A stretch of DNA of 64,000 nt, from contig NZ_CP109592.1 in assembly GCF_036250675.1 (NCBI RefSeq), positions 2,976,001 through 3,040,000 of the forward strand, in the 5' to 3' direction. The position numbers and the translations under genes were made by a program. The notes under the pieces are model-generated. The model worked only from the letters and a program-made list of their open reading frames with translations. It was not told the origin of the DNA and ran no database searches. Position 1 is the first letter of the stretch; the number at the start of each line of letters is the position of its first letter. This document shows positions 55,719-64,000 of the stretch, one piece after another. The DNA is from Streptomyces sp. NBC_01689. GTDB lineage: Bacteria > Actinomycetota > Actinomycetes > Streptomycetales > Streptomycetaceae.

Positions 55719-56471
55719 TTGGTGCCGAAGACGACTGTGACCTTGAAAGCACGGTTCGTCCCGGCTTCATCCCCAGAGCCGGTCCCGTCCCGCACCCCAG
55801 GAGGCCTGGTGTCCGTTCTCCTCGAGCAGCCCGCAAGCCTGGTCGCCTACCGCCCGAACAAGCCGACCGCCATGGTGGTCGTGGCCGACCCACGGGTCCG
55901 TTCCACCGTCACACGCCACCTCTGGGCGCTCGGAGTGCGCGACGTCATCGAGGCGTCGTCCGTCGCGGAGGCCCGTCCCCGAATCGGCAACCCGCGCGAC
56001 ATCTGTGTCGCCGACGTCCACCTTCCCGACGGCAGCGGGCTCACCCTGCTGTCCGAGACCCGGGCCGCCGGCTGGCCCAACGGCCTCGCCCTGTCCGCCG
56101 CCGACGACATCGGCGCCGTACGCAACGCCCTGGCGGGCGGCGTCAAGGGCTATGTCGTCACCGGCACCCGCACCAACGTCGGGCTCCCCACCCGGCCCGG
56201 CGCGGCGCCCATCGGCTCGGCCGCCGCCCGTATGCACCGCCGCCCCCCGGGTGCCCCGAGCCACCCGGGCGGCTACCGCGAGCTCTCCGGCCGTGAGGTC
56301 GAGGTGCTCCGGCTGGTCGCGGAGGGCCAGTCGAACAAGGCCATCGGCGTCTCGATGGGCCTGTCCGCGCTGACCGTCAAGAGCCACCTCGCCCGCATCG
56401 CCCGCAAGCTCGGCACGGGCGACCGCGCCGGGATGGTGGCGGTGGCCCTGCGGACGGGGATCATCCACTGA
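55719..56471 (+). CDS. LuxR/NarL-type response regulator
   Basis: A 250-aa protein: a ~45-residue N-terminal extension, a receiver-like domain (TAMVVVADPRVRSTVTRHLWAL, CVADVHLPDGSGL with phospho-acceptor Asp, LALSA, VKGYVVTG) and a C-terminal HTH_LuxR domain (ELSGREVEVLRLVAEGQSNK, LSALTVKSHLARIARKLGTG). The acidic pocket is reduced to one Asp (VADPR). A Pro-rich spacer joins the domains. Start TTG 55719 (AAAGGAG 7 bases upstream) or GTG 55722. No adjacent sensor kinase, so an orphan regulator. Confidence 0.88.
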   Translation: MVPKTTVTLKARFVPASSPEPVPSRTPGGLVSVLLEQPASLVAYRPNKPTAMVVVADPRVRSTVTRHLWALGVRDVIEASSVAEARPRIGNPRDICVADVHLPDGSGLTLLSETRAAGWPNGLALSAADDIGAVRNALAGGVKGYVVTGTRTNVGLPTRPGAAPIGSAAARMHRRPPGAPSHPGGYRELSGREVEVLRLVAEGQSNKAIGVSMGLSALTVKSHLARIARKLGTGDRAGMVAVALRTGIIH

Positions 56472-56618
56472 CCACGCCCACGAGAACACCCGGCCGCACC
56501 CCGTCCACCCGTTCGTGAACGCGATCTTTCACCGACCTGACTGGTTTACGACCCTCATACGCCCGTCGACGGAACGTTCCGTCGGCGGGCGTAGTCCATC
56601 CACGGATACCCTTGACAG

Positions 56619-57893
56619 GTGACCGACGCCCAAGAGACCGCAGAAGACAGCTCACTGCGAACCACCGGAGGCGGCCCTCCGGACGACGTCGAATCGGCGC
56701 CGATCCCTTTGCTCGAGCCCCGGGAGGGCATTCCGCCCGTCGTGGCGGACGAGTCCTCGCTCGCCGAGGTGATCGCCGCGTTCGCCGCCGGAACCGGCCC
56801 CGTGGCCGTCGACGCCGAACGCGCGTCCGGCTACCGCTACGGCCAGCGCGCCTACCTGGTGCAGCTGCGCCGCGCGGGGGCGGGCAGCGCATTGATCGAC
56901 CCCGTCGCCTGTCCCGACCTGTCGGGGCTCGGTGAGGCGATCTCCGGCGTGGAGTGGGTGCTGCACGCGGCCACCCAGGACCTGCCCTGCCTGCGGGAGA
57001 TAGGCATGGTGCCGACGCGGCTGTTCGACACCGAGCTGGCCGGCCGTCTCGCCGGGTTCCCCCGGGTGGGCCTCGGCGCCATGGTGGAGAGCGTCCTCGG
57101 TTTCGTCCTGGAGAAGGGACACTCCGCGGTCGACTGGTCCACCCGCCCCCTGCCCGAGCCCTGGCTGCGCTACGCCGCGCTCGACGTGGAACTGCTCGTG
57201 GACCTGCGCGACGCCCTGGAGAAGGAGCTCGACCGGCAGGGCAAGCTGGAATGGGCCCAGCAGGAGTTCGACGCGATCGCGCAGGCCGAGCCCGCGCCGC
57301 CGCGCAAGGACCCCTGGCGCCGTACGTCGGGCATGCACAAGGTGCGCCGCCGCCGTCAGATGGCGGTCGTACGGGAGCTGTGGGAGACCCGGGACCGGGT
57401 CGCCCAGCGCCGCGACATCTCACCCGGCAAGGTCCTCGGGGACGCGGCGATCGTCGAGGCCGCCCTCTCCCTGCCTCCCAATGTGCACGCCCTGTCCGCG
57501 CTGAACGGCTACGGGCACCGCATGGGGCGGCGCCAGCTGGAGCAGTGGCAGGCCGCGGTCGACCGCGCCAAGGCGCTGCCCGACGCCGAGCTCCCGCAGC
57601 CGGGGCAGCCGGTGACCGGCCCGCCCCCGCCGCGGGCCTGGGCGGACAAGGACCCGGCCGCCGCCGCCCGGCTCTCCGCCGCGCGCGCCGCCGTGTCCGC
57701 GCTGGCCGAGCAGCTCAACATGCCGCAGGAGAACCTGATCACTCCGGACACCGTGCGGCGGGTGTGCTGGGAGCCGCCGGCCCCCGCCGACGCGGGGTCC
57801 GTGGCCGCCGCGCTCGCCGGGTACGGCGCCCGGCCCTGGCAGGTCGAACAGGTGACACCGGTCCTGGTGACCTCCCTGTCCGCCGACCACTGA
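56619..57893 (+). CDS. rnd: Ribonuclease D-type 3'-5' exonuclease with HRDC domain
   Basis: A 424-aa DEDD-family nuclease: PVAVDAERASGYRYGQRAYL (DxE), LHAATQDLPCL, LFDTELAGRL and LRYAALDVELLVDL (YxxxD), so all four acidic residues are present. An HRDC domain follows (VRELWETRDRVAQRRDISPG). Such enzymes trim structured RNA 3' ends. TACCCT at 56607-56612 is 6 bases before GTG 56619; likely leaderless. A terminator hairpin follows. Confidence 0.93.
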   Translation: MTDAQETAEDSSLRTTGGGPPDDVESAPIPLLEPREGIPPVVADESSLAEVIAAFAAGTGPVAVDAERASGYRYGQRAYLVQLRRAGAGSALIDPVACPDLSGLGEAISGVEWVLHAATQDLPCLREIGMVPTRLFDTELAGRLAGFPRVGLGAMVESVLGFVLEKGHSAVDWSTRPLPEPWLRYAALDVELLVDLRDALEKELDRQGKLEWAQQEFDAIAQAEPAPPRKDPWRRTSGMHKVRRRRQMAVVRELWETRDRVAQRRDISPGKVLGDAAIVEAALSLPPNVHALSALNGYGHRMGRRQLEQWQAAVDRAKALPDAELPQPGQPVTGPPPPRAWADKDPAAAARLSAARAAVSALAEQLNMPQENLITPDTVRRVCWEPPAPADAGSVAAALAGYGARPWQVEQVTPVLVTSLSADH

Positions 57894-58423
57894 CGCCCCG
57901 CATCCCCAGGAGGGACGGGCCCGCGCTTCCCCGTGACGCGGGCCCGCCCCCTCGCCGGGTTCGCCCCTCCACCCTCCGCCTGCTCCGCCAGGTGCCCGGG
58001 CGGCCCGATCCTGCCGCCCCCGCCGGCGGGGGCGGGCGCCACACCCACCACAGGCGCCCCACTCCCCCCAAGACCTCCTTCTTGCCGCCACACCCGCCCT
58101 CCGTGCCCGAAGGGGTCGGGGCCGGACGGAGCCGACACCGGCAGAGCGACGTCGAAATCAGGCCAAGATCTCCGGAGAGCGCACGGAGAAATGGGGCGAA
58201 CCCCTCGTCACGACGGACGGCTCCCGCGGCAGCGCGCCGGCCGTGGCCGGGCACCGGCCGCTCACATCCCGCTCCCGCGCACCGCGGTTCCCGTGTGACG
58301 TTCGCCGCTCCCGCCGCCGGGACTGGGCAGGGTGGTTACTCGTAAGTAGCATGGGGCGGTGAGCGCGCGCTCAGGCGTGTGCGCCGCGCAGCAGTGCCAT
58401 CCCGCATCTGGAGGAGAGCCATC
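57894..58423 (+). other. Intergenic region between RNase D gene and fadAB
   Basis: About 530 bases. It starts with the terminator at 57917-57945, then Pro/Ala-type GC-rich spacer with no supported gene. TAAGTAGCAT near 58343-58352 may be the fadA promoter -10 (TAGCAT at 58347-58352). Confidence 0.5.
57917..57945 (+). terminator. Terminator hairpin of the RNase D gene
   Basis: gggcccgcg, 11-base loop, cgcgggccc: perfect 9-bp stem starting 24 bases after the stop codon. Confidence 0.7.
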
Positions 58424-59641
58424 GTGCCTCGTACCGTCAGGGACGTCGTCTTCGTCGACGGCGTCCGCACCCCGTTCGGCAAGGCGGGCCCGAAGGGCAT
58501 CTACCACGAGACCCGCGCCGACGACCTCGTCGTGAAGGCCATCCGGGAGCTGCTGCGCCGCAACCCGGGCCTCGACCCGAAGAAGATCGACGAGGTCGCC
58601 ATCGCGGCGACCACGCAGATCGGCGACCAGGGTCTGACGCTGGGCCGCACGGCCGGCATCCTCGCCGGGCTTCCCCAGTCGGTCCCCGGCTACTCCATCG
58701 ACCGCATGTGCGCGGGCGCGCTGACCGCCGTCACCACCACCGCGGGCTCCATCGCCTTCGGCGCGTACGACGCCGTCATCGCCGGTGGCGTGGAACACAT
58801 GGGCCGCCACCCGATGGGCGAGGGCGTGGACCCGAACCCCCGGTTCGTCAGCGAGAAGCTGGTCGACGAGTCGGCCCTCTTCATGGGCATGACCGCCGAG
58901 AACCTGCACGACCGCTACCCCACGATCACCAAGCAGCGCGCCGACGAGTACGCGGTCCGCTCGCAGGAGAAGGCCGCGAAGGCGTACGCCAACGGCAAGA
59001 TCCAGCAGGACCTGGTGCCGGTCTCGGTCCGCAACACCAACGCGGAGGTCGGTGAGACGGGCTGGGGCCTGGTCACCGCCGACGAGCCGATGCGCCCGGG
59101 GACGACGCTGGAGAACCTGGCGAACCTCAAGACGCCCTTCCGCGTCCACGGCCGGGTCACCGCGGGCAACGCGGCCGGTCTCAACGACGGCGCGACCGCC
59201 TCGATCATCGCCTCCGAGGACTTCGCCCGCGAGCACGACCTGCCGGTGCGGATGCGCCTGGTCTCCTACGCCTTCGCGGGCGTCGAGCCCGAGGTCATGG
59301 GCTACGGTCCGATCCCCGCGACCGAGAAGGCCCTCGCCCAGGCCGGCCTGACGATCGAGGACATCAACCTCTTCGAGATCAACGAGGCCTTCGCCGTCCA
59401 GGTGCTCGCCTTCCTGGAGCACTACGGCATCGCCGACGACGACGCGCGCGTCAACCAGTACGGCGGCGCCATCGCGTACGGCCACCCGCTCGCCTCCTCC
59501 GGCGTCCGCCTGATGACGCAGCTGGCCCGCCAGTTCGAGGAGCAGCCGCACGTCCGCTACGGCCTGACCACCATGTGCGTCGGCTTCGGCATGGGCGCGA
59601 CGGTCATCTGGGAGAACCCGCACTTCGAGGGGGACAAGTGA
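58424..59641 (+). CDS. fadA: Acetyl-CoA acyltransferase (thiolase)
   Basis: A 405-aa thiolase: VFVDGVRTPFGKAG at the start, nucleophile Cys in SIDRMCAGALTAV, GGVEHMGRHPMG, NEAFAVQ, His in YGHPLASSGVR and the second Cys in TTMCVGFGMGA. It performs the last thiolytic step of fatty-acid beta-oxidation. GTG 58424 has GGAGGAG about 8 bases upstream. Stop overlaps fadB start by 4 bases (GTGA): an fadAB operon encoding the beta-oxidation complex. Confidence 0.95.
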   Translation: MPRTVRDVVFVDGVRTPFGKAGPKGIYHETRADDLVVKAIRELLRRNPGLDPKKIDEVAIAATTQIGDQGLTLGRTAGILAGLPQSVPGYSIDRMCAGALTAVTTTAGSIAFGAYDAVIAGGVEHMGRHPMGEGVDPNPRFVSEKLVDESALFMGMTAENLHDRYPTITKQRADEYAVRSQEKAAKAYANGKIQQDLVPVSVRNTNAEVGETGWGLVTADEPMRPGTTLENLANLKTPFRVHGRVTAGNAAGLNDGATASIIASEDFAREHDLPVRMRLVSYAFAGVEPEVMGYGPIPATEKALAQAGLTIEDINLFEINEAFAVQVLAFLEHYGIADDDARVNQYGGAIAYGHPLASSGVRLMTQLARQFEEQPHVRYGLTTMCVGFGMGATVIWENPHFEGDK

Positions 59642-61776
59642 GCACCACCGCTGAGCTTTTGAAGGGTGCGGCCGAGCTGTTCCCCGACGAGGTCGTGACG
59701 TCCGCGAACGTCCGTCATCTGGACCTGCCGTTCGGGGCGGGCCGCTTCGCGCTCATCACCCTCGACAACGGCTTCGACCACACCAAGCCGACCACCTTCG
59801 GCCCGGCCTCGCTGGCGAACCTGAACGCCGCGATCGACCAGGTCGAGAAGGAGGCCGCGGCCGGCGAGATCGTCGGTGCCGGCGTCACCGGCAAGCCGTT
59901 CATCTTCGCGGTCGGCGCCGACCTCAAGGGCGTCGAGCTGCTGAAGAGGCACGAGGACGCGCTCGCCATCGGCAAGGGCGGCCACGAGGTCTTCAAGCGG
60001 CTGTCCGCGCTCGGGGTACCGACCTTCGCGTACTACAACGGCGCGGCGATGGGCGGTGGCGTCGAGGTCGGTCTGCACTGCTCGTACCGCACGGTCTCCG
60101 CGGCCCTGCCGGCCTTCTCGCTGCCCGAGGTCTTCCTCGGCCTGGTCCCGGGCTGGGGCGGCTGCACGCTGCTGCCCAACCTGATCGGCGCCGACAAGGC
60201 CGTCTCGGTCGTCATCGAGAACTCGCTGAACCAGAACAAGCAGCTCAAGGGCGCGCAGGTCTACGAACTGGGCATCGCCGACGCCCTGTTCGAGGGTGCG
60301 GACTTCCTGGAGCAGTCGCTGCTGTGGACGGCCGCCGTCCTCAAGGGCGAGATCGTCGTCGAGCGTCCGGAGATCGACCGCGGCGAGACCTGGGACCAGG
60401 CCGTCGCCCGGGGCCGTGCCATCGCCGACGGCAAGGTGCACGGGGCGGCTCCGGCCGCGTACCGCGCGCTGGAGATCATCGAGGCGGCCAAGGACGGCGA
60501 CCTCCAGAAGGGGTACGACGCCGAGGACACGGCGCTCGCCGACCTGATCATGGGCGGCGAACTGCGTTCCGGCATCTACGCGTTCAATCTGGTCCAGAAG
60601 CGGGGCAAGCGCCCGGCCGGCGCCCCGGACAAGTCCCTGGCCCGTCCGGTCACCAAGGTCGGCGTCGTGGGCGCGGGCCTGATGGCCTCGCAGCTCGCCC
60701 TGCTCTTCCTGCGCCGCCTCGAGGTACCGGTCGTCCTCACGGACATCGACCAGGAGCGCGTCGACAAGGGTGTGGGCTACGTCCACGCGGAGATCGACAA
60801 GCTGCTGTCGAAGTCCCGCATCAACCAGGACAAGGCCAACCGCCTCAAGGCCCTGGTCTCCGGTGTGCTGGACAAGGCGGAGGGCTTCTCCGACGCGGAC
60901 TTCATCATCGAGGCGGTCTTCGAGGAGATCGGCGTCAAGCAGCAGGTGTTCGCGGAGGTCGAGGCGGTCGCCCCGGCGCACGCGATCCTCGCCACCAACA
61001 CCTCCTCGCTGTCGGTGACCGAGATGGCGTCGAAGCTCAAGAACCCCGAGCGGGTCGTGGGCTTCCACTTCTTCAACCCGGTCGCGATCCTTCCGCTCCT
61101 GGAGATCGTGCGCGGCGAGCAGACGGACGACGCCTCGCTCGCCACCGCGTTCGCCGTCGCCAAGAAGCTGAAGAAGACCGCCGTTCTGGTGAAGGACGCC
61201 CCGGCGTTCGTCGTGAACCGCATCCTCACCCGCTTCATGGGCGAGATCCAGAACGTCATCGACGAGGGCACGCCGGTCGCGGTCGCGGAGAAGGCGGTGG
61301 AGCCCCTCGGTCTGCCGATGTCGCCGCTGGTCCTGCTCGAACTGGTCGGTCCCGCGATCGGCCTGCACGTCTCGGAGACCCTCAACCGGGCCTTCCCGGA
61401 CCGGTTCACGGTCTCCGCGAACCTCGCGGCCGTCGTCAAGGCGGGCAAGCGCGGCTTCTACGTGTACTCCGCCGAGAACGGCTTCAAGCCGGAGCTCGAC
61501 CCCGAGGTCGCCGCGCTCCTCCAGCAGGGCGAGATCGTCCTCGACGAGGAGCAGGTCCGTGACCGCGTCCTGGACGCCGTCGCCCAGGAGATCGGGCTCA
61601 TGCTCGACGAGGGTGTCGTCGCCGAGGCGCAGGACATCGACCTCTGCCTGATCACGGGCGCGGGCTGGCCCTTCCACCTGGGCGGGATCACTCCGTACCT
61701 GGACCGCGAGGGTGTCTCCGAGCGAGTGAACGGGAAGCGGTTCCTGGAGCCCGGAGTGGCTTCCGTCCCGTCGTAG
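59638..61776 (+). CDS. fadB: Fatty-acid oxidation complex alpha subunit (enoyl-CoA hydratase / 3-hydroxyacyl-CoA dehydrogenase)
   Basis: A 712-aa bifunctional enzyme. N-terminal crotonase domain: oxyanion region VGADLKG and YYNGAAMGGGVEVGL, with catalytic Glu in LPEVFLGLVPGWGG. Central Rossmann domain: VGVVGAGLMASQLALLFLRR, NTSSLSVTEMAS and GFHFFNPV. C-terminal 3HCDH domain: DAPAFVVNRILTRFM, GFYVYS. It does hydration and oxidation between acyl-CoA dehydrogenase and FadA. GTG 59638 overlaps fadA. The fadA/fadB order is shared with other streptomycetes. Confidence 0.95.
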   Translation: MSTTAELLKGAAELFPDEVVTSANVRHLDLPFGAGRFALITLDNGFDHTKPTTFGPASLANLNAAIDQVEKEAAAGEIVGAGVTGKPFIFAVGADLKGVELLKRHEDALAIGKGGHEVFKRLSALGVPTFAYYNGAAMGGGVEVGLHCSYRTVSAALPAFSLPEVFLGLVPGWGGCTLLPNLIGADKAVSVVIENSLNQNKQLKGAQVYELGIADALFEGADFLEQSLLWTAAVLKGEIVVERPEIDRGETWDQAVARGRAIADGKVHGAAPAAYRALEIIEAAKDGDLQKGYDAEDTALADLIMGGELRSGIYAFNLVQKRGKRPAGAPDKSLARPVTKVGVVGAGLMASQLALLFLRRLEVPVVLTDIDQERVDKGVGYVHAEIDKLLSKSRINQDKANRLKALVSGVLDKAEGFSDADFIIEAVFEEIGVKQQVFAEVEAVAPAHAILATNTSSLSVTEMASKLKNPERVVGFHFFNPVAILPLLEIVRGEQTDDASLATAFAVAKKLKKTAVLVKDAPAFVVNRILTRFMGEIQNVIDEGTPVAVAEKAVEPLGLPMSPLVLLELVGPAIGLHVSETLNRAFPDRFTVSANLAAVVKAGKRGFYVYSAENGFKPELDPEVAALLQQGEIVLDEEQVRDRVLDAVAQEIGLMLDEGVVAEAQDIDLCLITGAGWPFHLGGITPYLDREGVSERVNGKRFLEPGVASVPS

Positions 61777-61798
61777 GCGCACCGCCGGTCGTACCGGG

Positions 61799-61830
61799 TG
61801 CCCCGTATGCCGTGACCGGCGTACGGGGCA
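61799..61830 (+). terminator. Terminator hairpin of fadAB
   Basis: tgccccgtatgccg, loop tgac, cggcgtacggggca: 14-bp stem with one G-T pair, 23 bases after the fadB stop and serving also the convergent gene at 61970. Confidence 0.8.
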
Positions 61831-61848
61831 TCCGGCGTTCGGGGGTGG

Positions 61849-61884
61849 GGTTCTTTGCTGCGGTGCGGTTCTTTGTTGCGGTGC
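61849..61884 (+). repeat. 18-bp tandem repeat, two copies
   Basis: ggttctttgctgcggtgc at 61849-61866 and the same with one change (c to t) at 61867-61884, in the fadB-downstream spacer. Confidence 0.85.
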
Positions 61885-61969
61885 GGTGCGGGTCGTACGT
61901 GGCTGAGCGTGCCGTTGCCCGCGCCCCCGGACGGGCGCCCGGCGGCGCCGTTTCGGGGGCGGGTGGTGG

Positions 61970-62986
61970 TCAGATCGGTTGCCAGGCCTCCAGGGCCAGG
62001 CCCGGCTCGTCCTTGCGGCGGGTCAGGAGGAGTTCGTCCGTGCCGGGGGTGAGGACCGCCGCGACCACGCGGCCGTCCTCGTCCTGTGCCGTCGACACCG
62101 TCGCGTCGGCGGGCAGCCGGGGGCCGGACTCGGTCCACCAGGCCCCCGCCGACTCCTGCTCGGTCGGATACGCGGCGAACGCGATCCGGCCGCTCGCCGA
62201 GCGCTGCGCGAGCAACGTGCAGTCGAAGCCCTCGAGTTCGCACCGGATCACGGACACGGGGCCGGGTCCGGCCGACGTCAGCAGCGGTACGGGCTTGCCG
62301 CCCGGCCGCCAGGCGGAGACCTCACCGGCCTCGTCGGTGTAGAAGAGCGTGCTGGCCCCGGGGGACGTGGCCAGCGCCCGGAGGGTGCCGGGGCGCACCG
62401 ACGCCTCCAGGACCTCCTCCATGACCGGTCGCGCGCCCGGCTCCGGCTGGCGCCAGTGCAGAATCCCGTCCGGCACCGCGGCGAACAGCTCGACGAGCCC
62501 CGACTCCCCCGTCACGGCCGCCAGATCCTCCCGCACCGCGCTTCCCCCGAGATCGCGCCACGGATCCCAGCCGCCCTTCTCCTTCTGGGCGACCATGCCG
62601 ACCCCGCCGGCCTTGTTCCGTACGAACACATGGGCGCGGCCCCTGGCGTCGACCGCCACGGCCGGGACGCCGGTCCGGTCGCCCTTCTTGTCCGGGTGAC
62701 CTATCGGGTTCCAGTCGAGGGCGGACAGCCGCGGCCGGAAGTGCGTCGAGTGGACGAGCCCCGACTCCCCGGTCACCGTGGGACGCCACGAGACGAGGTG
62801 GGTGTAGCCGTCGGCGCCCTGCCCGACCGCGAGCACGGGGTGCAGGCGCTGGTCGCCGCCCACGGTGCGCGCGGGTTCCCAGGAACCGCCGGGCCCGCGC
62901 TCCGCCCGGCAGAGGACCGCGGTGTCCGACAGCAGGTACGCACTGAGCCTGCCGTCGCGACCGCGTCTGAGCCATTCGCCGTTCAC
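61970..62986 (-). CDS. Beta-propeller-like conserved hypothetical protein
   Basis: A 338-aa soluble protein with recurring blade-like units: DGYTHLVSWRPTVTGESGLVH, RGRAHVFVRNKAGGVGMVAQ, VELFAAVPDGILHWRQP and STLFYTDEAGEVSAWRPGG. These resemble PLL/fucose-lectin-like or tachylectin-like propellers. There is no signal peptide. Opening ATG NGEWLRRGRDGRLSAYLL is itself a repeat. Ligand or partner unknown. Convergent with fadB across a terminator. Confidence 0.75.
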   Translation of the reverse strand: MNGEWLRRGRDGRLSAYLLSDTAVLCRAERGPGGSWEPARTVGGDQRLHPVLAVGQGADGYTHLVSWRPTVTGESGLVHSTHFRPRLSALDWNPIGHPDKKGDRTGVPAVAVDARGRAHVFVRNKAGGVGMVAQKEKGGWDPWRDLGGSAVREDLAAVTGESGLVELFAAVPDGILHWRQPEPGARPVMEEVLEASVRPGTLRALATSPGASTLFYTDEAGEVSAWRPGGKPVPLLTSAGPGPVSVIRCELEGFDCTLLAQRSASGRIAFAAYPTEQESAGAWWTESGPRLPADATVSTAQDEDGRVVAAVLTPGTDELLLTRRKDEPGLALEAWQPI

Positions 62987-63074
62987 CGGTTCACTCTAAG
63001 CCGGGCCCCCGTGGCCTCCGCCAGGGGCCCGGCCTCCGTCCTCGGGCGACGGCGGCGCGTGCGACCCTGGCCCC

Positions 63075-63482
63075 ATGGACGACCCCGACGGCCCCCTGCT
63101 CGTGATCATCGACGGTGCCAACGTCGTCGGCTCCGTGCCCGACGGCTGGTGGCGCGACCGCCGGGGCGCCGCGGAGCGGTTGCGGGACCGGCTCGCCCTG
63201 GACGGACTGCCGGGCCACGACGGGCCGGTGGAGATCGTCCTCGTGGTCGAGGGCGCGGCCAGGGGCGTGGAGCCGGTGGCGGGCGTACGGGTCGAGTCGG
63301 CTCCCGGCAGTGGCGACGACCGCATCGTGGAACTGGTGGAGGAGACGCGGGGCCGCCCCCGTCTGGTCGTCACGGCGGACCGTGGACTGCGGCACAGGGT
63401 CACCGCGGCGGGCGCCCGGGTGACGGGGCCACGGGCGGTGCGAGGGGCCGGCGCGAACGGCGCGGGAGCGGACGGGGGGTGA
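63075..63482 (+). CDS. NYN/PIN-like domain protein
   Basis: A 135-aa protein with a compact NYN-type nuclease core: LLVIIDGANVVGSVPDGWW (first acidic site), SGDDRIVELVEETRG (acidic pair) and LVVTADRGLRHRV (third site). All expected Asp are present, so RNase activity is plausible. The C terminus is Gly/Ala-rich. A single gene, no antitoxin-like partner adjacent. ATG 63075. Confidence 0.82.
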   Translation: MDDPDGPLLVIIDGANVVGSVPDGWWRDRRGAAERLRDRLALDGLPGHDGPVEIVLVVEGAARGVEPVAGVRVESAPGSGDDRIVELVEETRGRPRLVVTADRGLRHRVTAAGARVTGPRAVRGAGANGAGADGG

Positions 63483-63811
63483 GCCGTACGACCGGGCGCG
63501 GCCCGGCAGGGCACGGGACGGCCCGGCACCTCGCCGTCGGCGGGAGCGGGGCGCGGTCCGACGGCGCCGGGCCGGTGCTCGCCGTCTCCCGCCCCCGGCG
63601 CACGGGGGCCGTTGACCGCGTGGGGCGTCCGAGCCACGAGCCGGAGACTCCCCGCCCGAGGCCCTGGGCGGCCTCCTGACGCCCTGGCGCCCCCCTCCGG
63701 GCCCGGGGTGACACCCTGGCGTCGCGCTCCCGTCCCGGCGGCTCCCGGGGCCCGTGGGCGGGCCGTCGGCGGCCGTTCCCGCCCGACGCGCCCCCGCCGC
63801 GCGCCGCACGG
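63483..63811 (+). other. Intergenic region, nothing recognised
   Basis: About 330 GC-rich bases between the NYN gene and the convergent partial gene. Frames are open on both strands but lack any family pattern; no clear hairpin was picked out. Confidence 0.4.
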
Positions 63812-64000
63812 TCAGTCCTGGGCGTCCCTCCGTGTGTACAGGACCGCTCCGTCGACCGTTCCCGCCTCCGCGTAGCCCGCGGCCAGGAGCCGGCGCAGCG
63901 AGGGCACCCGGTCCGGCGCGTACGGACGGCCGCGGGAGTCGTCGACGACGAGGACCGGCGGCCGGGCCGTCAACTCCGCCCGGAACACCGGCCAGGTGCC
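63812..64000 (-). CDS. C-terminal end of a probable GT39/ArnT-like glycosyltransferase (truncated by window)
   Basis: The last 62 codons of a minus-strand gene that continues past the window end. The peptide begins WPVFRAELTARPPVLVVDDS and ends GAVLYTRRDAQD. The pattern of aromatic, PPxxVVxD, short loop, LRRLLAAGYA, YTRR resembles the soluble C-terminal tail of polytopic dolichyl/polyprenyl-phosphate-sugar-dependent glycosyltransferases (GT39-like), which end with PP..VV...LxxLL..Y. The assignment rests only on this tail, so it is tentative. Confidence 0.5.
   Translation of the reverse strand, partial: GTWPVFRAELTARPPVLVVDDSRGRPYAPDRVPSLRRLLAAGYAEAGTVDGAVLYTRRDAQD

Noticed and set aside
63483..63811. 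ORFs of about 100 aa after the NYN gene
   Set aside because: Arg/Pro/Gly composition on both strands and no ribosome site.

Overview
The window is chromosomal DNA from a high-GC actinomycete, almost certainly Streptomyces. It has strong GC bias at third codon positions, GTG and TTG starts, several apparently leaderless genes, a two-domain geosmin synthase, a conservon (cvnABCD), an SSI-type protease inhibitor and two in-frame TTA codons. I see no tRNA, rRNA, CRISPR array, phage genes or insertion sequences. The gene content reads as core or near-core chromosome with small accessory pockets.

Region 1-8.2 kb: the 3' end of treY, two M14 carboxypeptidase paralogues (the only genes in which I found TTA codons), an SSI inhibitor translationally coupled to the second, a DUF1707-FHA protein and treZ. 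A 0.7-kb repeat-rich spacer follows. Region 8.2-18.6 kb: an APH-fold protein that has lost both catalytic Asp residues, an M24 peptidase, a PDZ membrane protein, geosmin synthase (geoA), a divergent hydrolase-P450 pair, an ARMT1/DUF89 protein and a membrane-anchored AA10 polysaccharide monooxygenase. Region 18.6-27.7 kb: a secreted protein of unknown role, the DUF6230-DUF6114 pair, a 61-aa protein, an orphan sugar-type binding lipoprotein, the cvnABCD conservon and an isochorismatase-family hydrolase.

Region 27.8-31.9 kb is the best candidate for an undescribed system. It is a tightly overlapping three-gene operon encoding a class III nucleotidyl-cyclase-like protein, an 815-aa CHAT (caspase-like) protease and a 311-aa protein I cannot assign. 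It looks like a signal-generating or sensor component plus a protease effector, possibly a defence or programmed-death system, but that role is inference.

Region 32-47 kb is mostly housekeeping: msrB, murC, a RibD-type reductase, ZapE-like ATPase, a slipin, a Gly/Trp-rich secreted protein behind a long leader, PPK2, an SDR, a polysaccharide deacetylase, a 59-aa zinc-ribbon protein, a Pth2-like protein, a DUF692/MNIO enzyme beside a TIGR04222 membrane protein, and a TAP-like secreted peptidase.

Region 47-64 kb: haem genes hemQ, hemG and hemE on the minus strand (coproporphyrin-dependent pathway) interleaved with plus-strand DUF4349, CoA-disulfide-reductase-like and rhomboid genes. Then come DUF3000, a LuxR response regulator, RNase D, the fadAB beta-oxidation operon, a beta-propeller-like protein, a NYN nuclease-like protein and the 3' end of a probable GT39 glycosyltransferase. 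Functions are assigned by motif reading only; no database search was possible.
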